Both the position numbers and the translations under genes were made by a program. The notes beneath the pieces are model-generated. The model saw only the letters and a program-made list of their open reading frames with translations, did no database searches and was not told where the DNA came from. Positions 48,536 through 57,209 of a DNA stretch of 64,000 nt are shown here, one piece after another (the first letter of the stretch is position 1; each line of letters starts with the position of its first letter). This DNA comes from Nitrobacter sp963807355 (GTDB taxonomy: Bacteria; Pseudomonadota; Alphaproteobacteria; Rhizobiales; Xanthobacteraceae), in assembly GCA_963807355.1 (NCBI GenBank), contig CAWEBX010000012.1:1-64000 (forward strand), given 5' to 3'.

Positions 48536-48673
48536 AAAACACGCGGTCGTTCCGCTCCTTGTTGCCTTTCCTCTTCTGGTCGATCTCGAGGATGCGATAG
48601 GCTTGCAGCGCATCACTACGCCTGGGAAGGTTTTGGCTTCATGGATAATCAGGACGTCCAGCGGATCACCGTC
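48536..48673 (-). pseudogene. ppa: inverted middle fragment of the same pyrophosphatase
   Basis: Read on the minus strand, this piece gives DGDPLDVLIIHEAKTFPGVVM (the metal-binding DGDPLDV motif), then a one-base shift, then ILEIDQKRKGNKERNDRVF. It is opposite in orientation to the N-terminal piece it touches. Its last codons join directly to the C-terminal piece at 14448. On its other side it is fused to the start of a small secreted protein gene. Confidence 0.8.
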
Positions 48674-48802
48674 CTCGACGACGGCGCACGTCTTCGTGGC
48701 CGAATCGCGGATGACGTAGTATTCCACCGGATGGACTTTCGTCTGTGCCAGCGCCGGCATGGCCGCAAAAGCTATGAGGGCGCTTAGGGCAAATGTCTTC
48801 AC
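48674..48802 (-). pseudogene. truncated small secreted protein, fused to pyrophosphatase sequence
   Basis: From GTG 48802 the frame gives a signal peptide (ALSALIAFAAMPALAQ) and EYYVIRDSATKTCAVVE. This closely matches the next gene at 48839-49081 up to residue 43; beyond that the coding sequence becomes pyrophosphatase. The tail of the secreted protein (about 35 residues) is lost. The tandem paralogues show what the intact form looks like. Confidence 0.7.
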
Positions 48803-48838
48803 TAGATGCTCCTCTGTTGGCCCGAACGCGGGTGCCAC

Positions 48839-49081
48839 TCAATCGTCGTCCAGGTCCGACTTGCAGTCTTCCATTGTCTTGATGGCGGCCTCGGCGTCGG
48901 TCCGTGTCTTGAAGGTGCCGTTGTTGACGATGCTCGTCGCCACGGCCGGCCTATGCTCCACGATGGTGCACTTCTTGGAATCGGGATCGCGCACGACGTA
49001 GTATTCGTCGACCGTCACCGCTTGCGCAAGCGCCGGCGCGGCAGCGAGGGCAGCGAGCGCGCTAAGGACGAATCTCTTCAT
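48839..49081 (-). CDS. small periplasmic protein (80 aa)
   Basis: A clear signal peptide (residues 1-20, ALAALAAAPALAQA) is followed by DEYYVVRDPDSKKCTIVE and a C-terminal helix (TRTDAEAAIKTMEDC). The two mature cysteines may form a disulfide. Small secreted proteins of this type are common in Bradyrhizobium relatives, with no known role. A truncated paralogue lies directly downstream. Confidence 0.7.
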   Translation of the reverse strand: MKRFVLSALAALAAAPALAQAVTVDEYYVVRDPDSKKCTIVEHRPAVATSIVNNGTFKTRTDAEAAIKTMEDCKSDLDDD

Positions 49082-49257
49082 AAAGAAGTCTCTGTGAACA
49101 TCCCACCAAACGCTGCGTCACTGCCGTTTGTTCCTTCAGCGCTGTACCGGGCCTTTTTTCTACTTTCGGAAAAGGGAAGCCGACCGATTCATCCTGGAGG
49201 CGCCCCTCAGCTCGCGGTTGAGGAACGAACTTGAGCGGGGGCTTTAGGAGAAAAGCA

Positions 49258-49470
49258 ATGGACGAGTCCAAAAAACAGCATGCTTCGAGCGAACACCATC
49301 ACAGCGCTGCAGCACATCATGAGGCGGCTGCCCATCATCACCGCCAAGCTGGGCATCATCACGATAGCGGCCGCCACGACCGTGGAAAGGAGCATTCGAC
49401 AGCAGCCCACGAGCACAGCGGCAAGGCGCATGGACACAGCACCACTGCGCATTCGCATTCGAACAAGTAG
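49258..49470 (+). CDS. histidine-rich small protein (70 aa)
   Basis: ATG 49258 begins a very hydrophilic protein with over 20 histidines in HH or HxH pairs (EHHHSAAAHHEAAAHHHRQAG), alanine and serine. It is likely disordered and able to bind divalent metals. Similar histidine-rich small proteins occur in related genomes. A GGGGG-type site precedes the start. Confidence 0.6.
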   Translation: MDESKKQHASSEHHHSAAAHHEAAAHHHRQAGHHHDSGRHDRGKEHSTAAHEHSGKAHGHSTTAHSHSNK

Positions 49471-49548
49471 CAAGTAGACGAGCCGCCGGCTCTGCAAAGG
49501 GCTGGCGGTTTGCAAGTCACGACGGCACGCGAAACGAAGCGACGGACG

Positions 49549-49827
49549 CTAACTCACCGAATCAAGGGGCACTATAGAAACCGTTTTCCCGCTATCGTCA
49601 CGAATGAGGACGCACATTCCTCTGCTTCCCAGGTCCGGCATCTGTTTAAGCATCTCGCTGGCCACGTTGACTCCGTACCTTCCGGCCTCTTCCTCGCTCT
49701 CCAGCTCGATCTTAATCGGCTCCGCTTCGAAGTCGATCAGGTCCGTGAGGATGAAAGTGAAAGTCTGCACTACGGCCGAACACCGGCCATAAGCGAATGT
49801 TCCTACCCCGTAAGCTCGCGCGGCCAT
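49549..49827 (-). CDS. hypothetical protein (about 92 aa)
   Basis: The main part (FTFILTDLIDFEAEPIKIELES then YGVNVASEMLKQMPDLGSRGMCVLI and KTVSIVPLDSVS) has the pattern of small DUF6894-like rhizobial proteins. The N-terminal end is uncertain; the first 20 residues from ATG 49827 look atypical, so an indel may have replaced them. Confidence 0.55.
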   Translation of the reverse strand: MAARAYGVGTFAYGRCSAVVQTFTFILTDLIDFEAEPIKIELESEEEAGRYGVNVASEMLKQMPDLGSRGMCVLIRDDSGKTVSIVPLDSVS

Positions 49828-49927
49828 GAAAAGAGAGCCAAGCGGTGGTGCGCTAATCGCCATGCATTGCAATTCGTCGGTCGCGCACTTACACCTGATT
49901 GCACACAGGTGATAAGAGACAAGCAGC

Positions 49928-50182
49928 ATGAGCACGATAGAAAGCATATGCGCCGATCTCGGGGTAACGATTGCCCAATGTCATGTGCCTAGCGGCCCGT
50001 TGCGTACCAAAGCTGGTCAGACGCTACGCCGGATGCTTCTCGATCAGGGCGAGAGACATGTCATCATCACGCTCCGTACCATCGTGGAATTGTCCGGGAA
50101 TGAACGCGCGCTGACTGGGATTTCAGAGGGCTTTGTTCAGCAAATACTCCCGGCGGCGGATTTCTGTGTCGCGCCAGTATGA
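49928..50182 (+). CDS. hypothetical protein, possibly C-terminally truncated (84 aa)
   Basis: ATG 49928 gives a protein with LRRMLLDQGERHVIITLRTIVELSGNERALTG. This resembles the start of a larger rhizobial family that continues with helices; here the frame ends soon after, so a frameshift near 50100 is likely. Function unknown. Confidence 0.5.
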   Translation: MSTIESICADLGVTIAQCHVPSGPLRTKAGQTLRRMLLDQGERHVIITLRTIVELSGNERALTGISEGFVQQILPAADFCVAPV

Positions 50183-50387
50183 GGCCGGGGATCCCGGCTC
50201 CTCCCCCACTTTCGAGAAAACTTTCTCGTCTGAAAACTTGGTCCAATCTTCCATCTGAGCCCCCAGCCGCGAACCTTGGGGAGGTTAGCTCAACCTGCGC
50301 GGGCGCTCGAAAGCGTACCAATTCCATTCTTGGACGAGTTGGCGCCGCGCGCCAGCCAGCGCGCGGCACTTCTAAAGAATGATCGGA

Positions 50388-50848
50388 TTAGGCCGCGTTG
50401 GCCTTGATCTTCTGGACATTTGCGTTGGCTGGTGGTGCGCCACCGATAGGGATCCGACGCGGCTTCATAGCCTCGGGATTTCTCGAACCAATTCGGTCTG
50501 GAGTAGGCCATTATCGAAGGTCGCGCTCTTTACCTGAACGTAATCAGCCAAGCTGAACTGCCGTTTGAACTGGCGAGTTGAGATGCCGCGGTACAGGTAC
50601 TCTCGTTGGGCTTGTTCGGTATTGGTGCCTTCGATGGTAACAACGTTCTGCTCGGCGGTGACGGAAATCTCGTCAGGCGAGAAACCAGCCACCGCTACGG
50701 AGATCTGGTATCGATGTCACTCCAGCCGTTCAATGTTGTAGGGTGGGTAAGTTCCCTCTGCGGCGCGTTGCGCGTTTTCCGCGAGGTTCAGGAGGCGGTC
50801 AAAACCAATGGTAGACCGCGACAAAGGCGATAAGTCATATGTGCGCAT
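50388..50848 (-). pseudogene. Hsp20 small heat-shock protein with internal stop and frameshift
   Basis: From ATG 50848 the protein reads MRTYDLSPLSRSTIGFDRLL then YPPYNIERL, typical of Rhizobiales Hsp20. TGA at 50717-50719 interrupts just before the alpha-crystallin domain. That domain (VAVAGFSPDEISVTAE, then the LYRGIS region and FKRQFSLADYV) then reads on in the same frame to about 50465. A one-base shift there puts the tail (EAMKPRRIPIGG then a lysine-rich end) in another frame, stopping at 50388. Both lesions inactivate this ATP-independent chaperone. Confidence 0.85.
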
Positions 50849-50852
50849 AACC

Positions 50853-51086
50853 ATGCGGCCGACCACGACCTGTGCAGAGTGCGGCACCCGAGAGAGACGC
50901 GACGGCGTGACCGGTCGAGATCGGGCTCAAGACCGCCAGGAAGCTGAGGCCAGAATGGCGTCGGCTGAGAACGCAAAGGCAGCAGAGGCATTCGCCAGAA
51001 ACCGCGAGCGTCTAAGGGCAGAGCGGTTGGCTCGTGAGGCTGGTGAGGCCACCGCGAGCGGGGCTGAAGTCAAAGCGATAGCTTAG
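50853..51086 (+). CDS. small hypothetical protein with CAEC motif (77 aa)
   Basis: From ATG 50853 the frame gives RPTTTCAECGTRERRDG and a long charged helix rich in alanine, glutamate and arginine. It starts 5 bp from the divergent hsp20 start, so the two share a promoter region. No family recognised. Confidence 0.4.
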   Translation: MRPTTTCAECGTRERRDGVTGRDRAQDRQEAEARMASAENAKAAEAFARNRERLRAERLAREAGEATASGAEVKAIA

Positions 51087-51151
51087 CACCCGGACACGAC
51101 CGGTGCCCGCCTTCAGCCCGGGCCCCTAAGGCACCCAGACGCCACCATCAG

Positions 51152-51283
51152 GTGGCGACAAGAAAATTAGAAACCCCGGATCTGGTTTCAAAAGAGAGCT
51201 GGAATTTTTTTGCCCAAGGCCTCGCCTGCATTTTAGCGAGCTTCACCGCGACCATCGCCCTCTGGCTTGGTGCCGCCGCTTGA
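51152..51283 (+). CDS. possible small membrane protein (43 aa)
   Basis: A GTG at 51152 starts a frame with a charged N-terminus (ATRKLETPDLVSKESW) and one membrane helix (about residues 21-40, AQGLACILASFTATIALWLG). The composition is protein-like, but the ribosome site is poor and no family is recognised. Confidence 0.4.
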   Translation: MATRKLETPDLVSKESWNFFAQGLACILASFTATIALWLGAAA

Positions 51284-51741
51284 GATCGTGACGAAACCGG
51301 TGCCTCGGTATTTAGTCGGTCGAGCACCTTGTGAGGCATGTTTGCCCACCGCCTCGGCCCGACGGGATTGGGCCACACGACGATCCCACTGACGGACCGT
51401 AAGCGATGGTTAGCTAAAGACGATCCTGAAGGGTGAGTTGCTTACCGCCATGACGTTCCGCCATTGCCGCCCCTCCACCGTTTGAACTGGTGGAAATTCT
51501 AGCGCCGAAGAATTGCCGGTTTGATCAACGCGGTGGATTGTCTCGCTTAGCCAGCCCTCGGAGCTTTAAGCGCAGCTGCTTGCATTTGAGTATCGAAACA
51601 ATTGCGCTATCAACGCGCGCGTTAGACAACAGTCGCTGCCGCTACTCCGGAACAACATTTCCAAATGGGTGGGAGGCCGACCTCATGAAAACGATTTAGA
51701 ATCACGCGCTTAGAACCTCCGTACTAAATCCACTTGTTTGC
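51284..51741. other. gene-poor stretch ending at the flgA breakpoint
   Basis: No gene is recognised in these roughly 450 bases. Flagellar sequence begins near 51735-51745, inside flgA, so the junction between accessory DNA and the flagellar cluster lies at the right edge of this stretch. Confidence 0.5.
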
Positions 51742-52104
51742 CGTCGCGCAGTCGGGATGCAGATGCGGCGGCAGATGCGCGCCGGTCAGGCGCTGCACGG
51801 CGCCGACCTGGCCAGGCCAGACCTTGTGCAACGCGACGAGGCAGTGACCCTGATCTACCAGGCCGCGGGAATTTATCTCACCGTGCGCGGCCAGGCGACC
51901 GAAGCCGGCACCGAGGGGGACATCGTCACTGTTCTCAACCTGCAATCGAAGCGCACCGTGTCCGGCGTGGTGGTCGGGCGCGGTCAGGTGTCGGTGTCTC
52001 CCGTCACGCCGGTTGCACCACGAAGCTGGCGAGCGCAGAGCCATCGGCGGGCAGCCCCCGTCTCCGCCCAGAGCGGCGCGCCCACATCTTCAAAAGCCGA
52101 GTAA
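51742..52104 (+). pseudogene. flgA: C-terminal fragment of FlgA, P-ring assembly chaperone
   Basis: The frame shows QMRAGQALHGADLARPDLVQRDE then LIYQAAGIYLTVRGQATEAG, and VLNLQSKRTVSGVV, the conserved SAF-domain end of FlgA, a periplasmic chaperone for P-ring assembly. Everything before it (most of the protein including the signal peptide) is absent. The last 30 residues look slightly out of register, so a late indel is possible. It lies directly before flgH, as in related flagellar operons. Confidence 0.85.
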
Positions 52105-52109
52105 CGTTC

Positions 52110-52868
52110 ATGTTGAAGTTCGCGCGCATCAACCGCATCGTCCTAACCGGCACATTGCTAGCGGCCGCCGGCCTCGCCAGCGGATGCTCGTCCATCGATC
52201 GCCTTTCGCAGATCGGCGAGTCACCCAAGCTGACCGCGATCGACAATCCGACGACGCAGCCCGGCTACAAACCCGTTCAGATGCCGATGCCAAAGCCGGA
52301 GACGGTGTCCTACAACGCCAACTCGCTGTGGCGGAACGGCTCGCGCGCGTTCTTCAGGGATCAGCGCGCGGCGCGGGTCGGCGACCTTCTGACCGTGACC
52401 GTGAACTTCACCGACAAGGCCAACATCGCCAACCAGACCCAGCGCAGCCGCACCAGCAAGGAAGATTTCGGCATCACCGATTTCATTGGCAGCAAAACCA
52501 TCAGCAATCCAGCAACCGCGGTCCTGCCTGGCCGTCTCCTGACCACCGACTCCACCTCGTTGAGCGACGGCAAGGGCTCGGTCCAACGTCAGGAGAACTT
52601 GCAGACCAGCGTCGCCGCGGTCGTGACGCAACTGCTGCCGAACGGCAATCTCGTGGTCGAAGGCAAGCAGGAAATCCGCGTCAACAACGAAATCCGCGAA
52701 TTGATCGTCGCCGGCATCGTGCGACCTGAGGATATCCAGAGCGACAACACTATCGATTTAAGCAAGATCGCGCAGGCCCGCATCGCATACGGCGGCCGCG
52801 GCCAGATCAGCGATGTCCAGCAGCCGCGCTACGGTCAACAGGTGATGGACGTGCTGCTGCCGTTCTAG
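52110..52868 (+). CDS. flgH: flagellar L-ring lipoprotein FlgH (252 aa)
   Basis: FlgH forms the L-ring around the rod in the outer membrane. The signal ends in the lipobox LASGC (Cys26). SLWRNGSRAFFRDQRAARVGD then LTVTVNFTDKANIANQT, and NGNLVVEGKQEIRVNNEIRELIVAGIVRPEDI are the conserved FlgH segments, ending QVMDVLLPF. Length is normal. ATG 52110 lies 5 bp after the flgA fragment. Intact. Confidence 0.95.
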   Translation: MLKFARINRIVLTGTLLAAAGLASGCSSIDRLSQIGESPKLTAIDNPTTQPGYKPVQMPMPKPETVSYNANSLWRNGSRAFFRDQRAARVGDLLTVTVNFTDKANIANQTQRSRTSKEDFGITDFIGSKTISNPATAVLPGRLLTTDSTSLSDGKGSVQRQENLQTSVAAVVTQLLPNGNLVVEGKQEIRVNNEIRELIVAGIVRPEDIQSDNTIDLSKIAQARIAYGGRGQISDVQQPRYGQQVMDVLLPF

Positions 52869-53125
52869 ATTCTCGAGAGCTCCCCACCGGATCGCGATCC
52901 CAGGCGCGAGACGGCGACGACCCCGGCGATGCCATGCATCGTTCGGGGGATGCGGCCTCCGGCGGCTCCCCTGCCGGAGGCCGTGTCTATCTTCGAGAAC
53001 AGAGAACAGGCCTTGTTCGTTCGCTGATGAGCAGCGAATTTTTAATGAACCCTTGGTCTGTGCGTCGCACTTGCGATGGCTATATATCCGTGACATTCCG
53101 CAAGTCGAGACTGCCGGAGCGTCCA

Positions 53126-53413
53126 ATGACCCTCGCCGTCCGAATCCTGCCTGTCGTTGCCGCCTGCCTGATCGGCTTGTCCGACACGGCACAGGCGCGC
53201 CACCGGCACCGTCCTGTCTACACGCTTATGCCTTCAGCGCCCATTATCGTGATGCCAGCGCCCTCACCGCGCCTCAGCATCGGCGGGGTCAATCTGCCGG
53301 GCGTGCCGAACACAACGTGGCCTGGAACTATCGGCACAGGCGCCGTGCCAAGCGGCCTGAGTGGCGACAGCCCAACCACGCCGGGATTTCCCGGCAGGGT
53401 CGGGCGCGACTAG
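53126..53413 (+). CDS. secreted proline/glycine-rich small protein (95 aa)
   Basis: A signal peptide (residues 1 to about 24, DTAQA) is followed by an HRHRP motif and a mature part rich in proline, glycine, threonine and serine, likely unstructured or surface-exposed. It follows flgH on the same strand, but no flagellar role can be shown. Confidence 0.6.
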   Translation: MTLAVRILPVVAACLIGLSDTAQARHRHRPVYTLMPSAPIIVMPAPSPRLSIGGVNLPGVPNTTWPGTIGTGAVPSGLSGDSPTTPGFPGRVGRD

Positions 53414-53519
53414 AACAGAGCGAAGGTTCAGCCGCAGGGTTCGAAGGTTAAGTCCTCGGGGTCAAGCCGGGGAAAGGACGGGATTGGGTTCGCCGCAGCG
53501 CGTCACGCGCGCGACGTTA

Positions 53520-53568
53520 GAGCATGATCCCGAAAAGTGGACACCGGTTTTCGGACAAGATCATGCTC
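53520..53568. repeat. 49-bp palindromic intergenic repeat
   Basis: The sequence begins gagcatgatcccgaaaagtgg and ends with the matching gatcatgctc: an imperfect palindrome with 10-bp perfect outer arms and an inner gaaaa/tttcgg pair. Palindromes with this outline are abundant between genes in Nitrobacter, Bradyrhizobium and Rhodopseudomonas genomes (my recollection). Only one copy was seen in this window. It sits before the patatin gene. Confidence 0.75.
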
Positions 53569-53741
53569 AATGAAAGAATAAACAATAAAACAGAGTTTGA
53601 TTCAACGCGGTTGAATCGGACTCTAGGGAGCGGATTCCACATTCGCTTCACGTTGCCGCAAACCCTGTGGGCAAGTGTCAAAATCAGAGCTTTTGCCGCA
53701 ACGGAATGCAATGCTTAAACGAACCAATAGGAGTTGCGGTA

Positions 53742-55610
53742 TTGACGCCAAAACCCGATCCCGATCTTCAGCAACGCGACGCGCTGCTCCAGACCGTGCT
53801 TCGCGACTACTTTGCGTCCGACAACGCTGCGATCCTGAACACCATCCGGTCCGAGGCCGAATATGTCGATCTCGTCTCCGGCGAGATTCTGCTGCGCCAA
53901 GGCGACATCAGTGACGACGTGTACTTCGTTCTGTCGGGACGGCTGCACGCCTTTTCCGAGACAGACTCCGGCGCGAGAAAAATTCTCGGCGAGATCGGGC
54001 GCGGTGAAACCATAGGCGAGCTCGCGCTGTTCACAGGCGAGCCACGCTCGGCAACCATCTTGGCGGTGCGCGATACGCTGCTGGTCAAAGTAACGCGCGC
54101 GATGATCGAGCGCGCAATCCTGCAACATCCGGAAATCGAAATGTCGATGATGCGGGTCGTGATCCGGCGATTCCGCGAGCGCGAGAGACAAGCGCCGCTG
54201 GTGCCAGTGAACATCTGCATCCTGCCGGTCACGTCCGGGGCGGATGCCGCCGATTTCGCGCGAAGCCTTCGTAACGCGCAAGCCGCAAAGGCCGGGTCGG
54301 TGACGGTCGTCACCGCCGATGACGTCGCCAGACACTTCGGGATCACTCGGGACCCCTCGTCTGAACAGCGCAACGATGCGCTTGCCGGCTATATCGACGA
54401 AATCGAGGCTCAGAGCCGCGGCGTGTATCTTGCCGCCGACGGAGGCGACACCGCATGGACCCGGTTTTGCCTTCGTCATGCCGACGAGGTGCTGCTGCTC
54501 GCCGACGCCGGCCACGATCCCGGTCTCTCGGCTGTCGAGCAGGCTTTCCTGTCACCCGCCGCTCCCATTTCGATCGCGCAACAGACGCTGGTTCTGCTGC
54601 ACAAGGCCGATACGACAATCCCCACCGGCACGGCGCGTTGGCTGAACGCGCGGCCGGATGCGCGGCACTTTCACATTCGCCCGCAATCACCCGCGGACAT
54701 GCGTCGGCTCGCTCGCATCGTATCCGGACGCGGTGTCGGACTTGTGCTATCGGGTGGAGGCGCGCGCGGTTTCGCTCATCTCGGCGTCATCAAGGCGCTG
54801 GAAGAGGCGGGCATTCCCGTCGACATACTTGGCGGCAGCTCAATCGGCGCGGTCATGGGGATGGTACTGGCGCTTGGGCGCAGCGCGGATGAAGTCGCAG
54901 CCGCCGTCCGAAAGGCGTTCCTCGAACACCCGAGGGGCAACGTCACCGGCGACTACAATTTCATTCCGCTGGTATCGCTGATCAAGGGTGCGCGCACGCG
55001 AAGCGCGATGACGCAGGCCGTGCGCGATGCCACAGGCCGGGACGCAATCGACAGCGAGGATTGCTGGACCACCTTCTTCACTATCGCGTCAGACTTTTCG
55101 GCCGGTAGCGAAGCCGTCCTGCTGCGAGGCGACCTGACCCGCAACGTCGGCGCAAGCTACGCAATACCCGGTGCGCTGCCGCCGGTCTTCGTCGGCGGGC
55201 ACATGATGTATGATGGCAGCACGTTCAACAATTTCCCGGTCGACGTGATGGCTCGGCTCGGCGCCGGTCGCATCATCGGCGTCGATCTCTCGGTCGATCG
55301 CGGGCAGGTGTTCGACATTGACTGTGTTCCTGGAACGCTTGCCTTGCTGCGCGACAAACTGAAACCGCGTGCGAAGCGGCGTTACCGTCTGCCGAGCGTG
55401 CCCGAGACGATGCTGCGGTCCTCCTTCATCACTTCGATCTCCAAACAAAAGGAAATGGGAAAGTTCACCGACCTATTGTTTCAGCCGCGCGTCCCCGAGT
55501 GCCGCTTGCTGGACTGGAGCCGCTTCGACGAGATGGTCGCCGCCGGCTACAGCCAGGCCCGGCAGATGCTGGCCGGCCTGACCGACGAGCAGCGGGAGAT
55601 GTTCAGGTAA
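53742..55610 (+). CDS. cyclic-nucleotide-binding patatin-like phospholipase (622 aa)
   Basis: Residues about 15-140 form a Crp-like nucleotide-binding domain (VDLVSGEILLRQGDISDDVYFVLSG). A linker of about 180 residues follows. The C-terminal half is a patatin domain: oxyanion loop GGGARG, the nucleophile in GGSSIGAV, and the catalytic aspartate in MYDGSTFNNFP. It is related to the NTE/RssA-type lysophospholipases of bacteria. TTG 53742 is chosen because AGGAG lies 8 bases before it. Intact. Confidence 0.9.
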   Translation: MTPKPDPDLQQRDALLQTVLRDYFASDNAAILNTIRSEAEYVDLVSGEILLRQGDISDDVYFVLSGRLHAFSETDSGARKILGEIGRGETIGELALFTGEPRSATILAVRDTLLVKVTRAMIERAILQHPEIEMSMMRVVIRRFRERERQAPLVPVNICILPVTSGADAADFARSLRNAQAAKAGSVTVVTADDVARHFGITRDPSSEQRNDALAGYIDEIEAQSRGVYLAADGGDTAWTRFCLRHADEVLLLADAGHDPGLSAVEQAFLSPAAPISIAQQTLVLLHKADTTIPTGTARWLNARPDARHFHIRPQSPADMRRLARIVSGRGVGLVLSGGGARGFAHLGVIKALEEAGIPVDILGGSSIGAVMGMVLALGRSADEVAAAVRKAFLEHPRGNVTGDYNFIPLVSLIKGARTRSAMTQAVRDATGRDAIDSEDCWTTFFTIASDFSAGSEAVLLRGDLTRNVGASYAIPGALPPVFVGGHMMYDGSTFNNFPVDVMARLGAGRIIGVDLSVDRGQVFDIDCVPGTLALLRDKLKPRAKRRYRLPSVPETMLRSSFITSISKQKEMGKFTDLLFQPRVPECRLLDWSRFDEMVAAGYSQARQMLAGLTDEQREMFR

Positions 55611-55871
55611 GCCGTTGCCGGGGAGCCGCCAACGATTATTCTGACGCGTTTTCTTGCGCCGAACCTGTACTGTCGTGTCGAACACCAGGACATGCTTCGC
55701 TCGAAAAGCCGAACGACATATTCGGCCATTTTCGCAAATTCGCAGAAAGGCGCATAAAGCCTCAAATACCGGGAAATTCTGGATATAACGGGTGCAGCCG
55801 TTCGCACGCATTTTCGGCAGTGCGGGGGGACTATGTAGCCCACCCGTAGCCCAGAACCCGGAGTAGCCCAG

Positions 55872-57209
55872 ATGGCCGACAGGAGACTGCTGACCGATCG
55901 GTTCCTGAAGGCGCTTCCGCCGGCACCTCGCGGCCAGCGCAACGAGGTGTGGGACGCGCGCCTTCCCGGCTTCGGTATCAGGATCACCGACGCGGTGGAC
56001 GCCGACCCGGCGCGGCGCGGCAAGGCCGGAAAGATCACCTTCATCCTGCGCGCCCGGTTCGCGCCGGGGGCGGCACCGACCCGACGCCCCATCGGCACCT
56101 ATGGCGCGATCACGCTGGAGCAGGCGAGGACCACCGCTGGCGAATGGCGCTCGCTGATCGGCAAGGGCGTTGACCCGGCGGTTGTCGAGACGGAAGCCCG
56201 CGAGAAAGCCGACCGGGAGCGGGCGCTGCGCATCCGGCACTCGTTTGCCGCTGTCGCCGAAGCCTTCATTGCCGAGAAGTTGTCGCGCGAGCGCCGAGGC
56301 AAGCGCTGTGCGCACGAACTGCGCACCGTATTTGTCGCGGCATGGGGCGAGCGGCCAGTCAGCGAGATAACCACCGGCGACGTTCTTCAAATCATCAACC
56401 GCAAGAAGACTGTCGCAAGCGGATCGGCAAAGTGCTGGCTGGTTCTCATTCGCCGGTTTTTCAACTGGACCATTGACCAGCACACCTACGGCTTAACCGC
56501 GTCACCCTGCGCCCGTCTCAGCGCCGCCAAGATGATCGGCACGGCACCGCCGCGCAGCCGCAAGCTGAGCGATGACGAGCTGTTTGCGTTCTGGAGGGCA
56601 ACCGGGCGGATGCGATACCCGGTCGGCCCGGTCTATCGTTTTCTTTTGCTCACCGGCCTGCGCCTCAACGAGGCGGCAAGGCTTTCATGGCCTGAAGTTC
56701 ACGGCGATCACGCGATCATTCCGGCCGAGCGGATGAAGTCCGGCCGCGAGCATCTGGTGCCGTTTTCATCGGCGGTGGCGCAGATCATCGCGGAGGTGCC
56801 GCGCATCAGGGGCGCGCGATACGTCTTCTCGTGCAATGGGGGCAGCAGGCCGCTGACGCTGGGCGGCAAGTTCAAGCGCGAACTCGACCGCCGCATGCTT
56901 CGCACGCTCAAGGCGATGGCCCGGCGTCGCGGCGAGGATCATCACGCCGTGGAGCTTCCGAACTGGGTCAACCACGATCTGCGGCGCGTCGTCCGCTCCG
57001 GGATGTCCGCGCTGCGCGTCCCGCGCGAGGTTGCCGAGGCCGTGTTGGCTCATGCCGCTCCCGGCATCGTCGGCGTCTATGACACTCATGAATACGAGGA
57101 TGAGAAGCGCGAGGCGCTGGAGCTATGGGCGGGCCGGGTCAAGGCCATCGCCAACCCGGAGCCTGCTACGCCCGCCGCCAAGGTCGTCAAGCTGCCGAGG
57201 CGGCGATGA
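55872..57209 (+). CDS. int: tyrosine recombinase, P4-type integrase (445 aa)
   Basis: The N-terminal arm-binding domain (RLLTDRFLKALPPAPRG then VWDARLPGFGIRIT) is of the P4/phage integrase type. The catalytic domain carries all active residues: Arg in TGLRLNEAARL, Lys in RMKSGREHLVPF, HDLRR, LAHA and the nucleophile in VYDTHEY. It appears fully functional. A small gene starts within its stop codon. It is flanked by the patatin and dksA genes with no tRNA visible. The matching AlpA/primase functions are at 0.2-4.6 kb. Confidence 0.92.
   Translation: MADRRLLTDRFLKALPPAPRGQRNEVWDARLPGFGIRITDAVDADPARRGKAGKITFILRARFAPGAAPTRRPIGTYGAITLEQARTTAGEWRSLIGKGVDPAVVETEAREKADRERALRIRHSFAAVAEAFIAEKLSRERRGKRCAHELRTVFVAAWGERPVSEITTGDVLQIINRKKTVASGSAKCWLVLIRRFFNWTIDQHTYGLTASPCARLSAAKMIGTAPPRSRKLSDDELFAFWRATGRMRYPVGPVYRFLLLTGLRLNEAARLSWPEVHGDHAIIPAERMKSGREHLVPFSSAVAQIIAEVPRIRGARYVFSCNGGSRPLTLGGKFKRELDRRMLRTLKAMARRRGEDHHAVELPNWVNHDLRRVVRSGMSALRVPREVAEAVLAHAAPGIVGVYDTHEYEDEKREALELWAGRVKAIANPEPATPAAKVVKLPRRR

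Noticed and set aside
51738..52868. A 376-codon frame that would extend FlgH upstream
   Set aside because: The upstream part is an out-of-frame reading of the flgA fragment; FlgH begins at 52110 with a signal peptide and lipobox.
53715..54515. Minus-strand frame of 266 codons
   Set aside because: Antisense to the nucleotide-binding patatin gene; no motifs.
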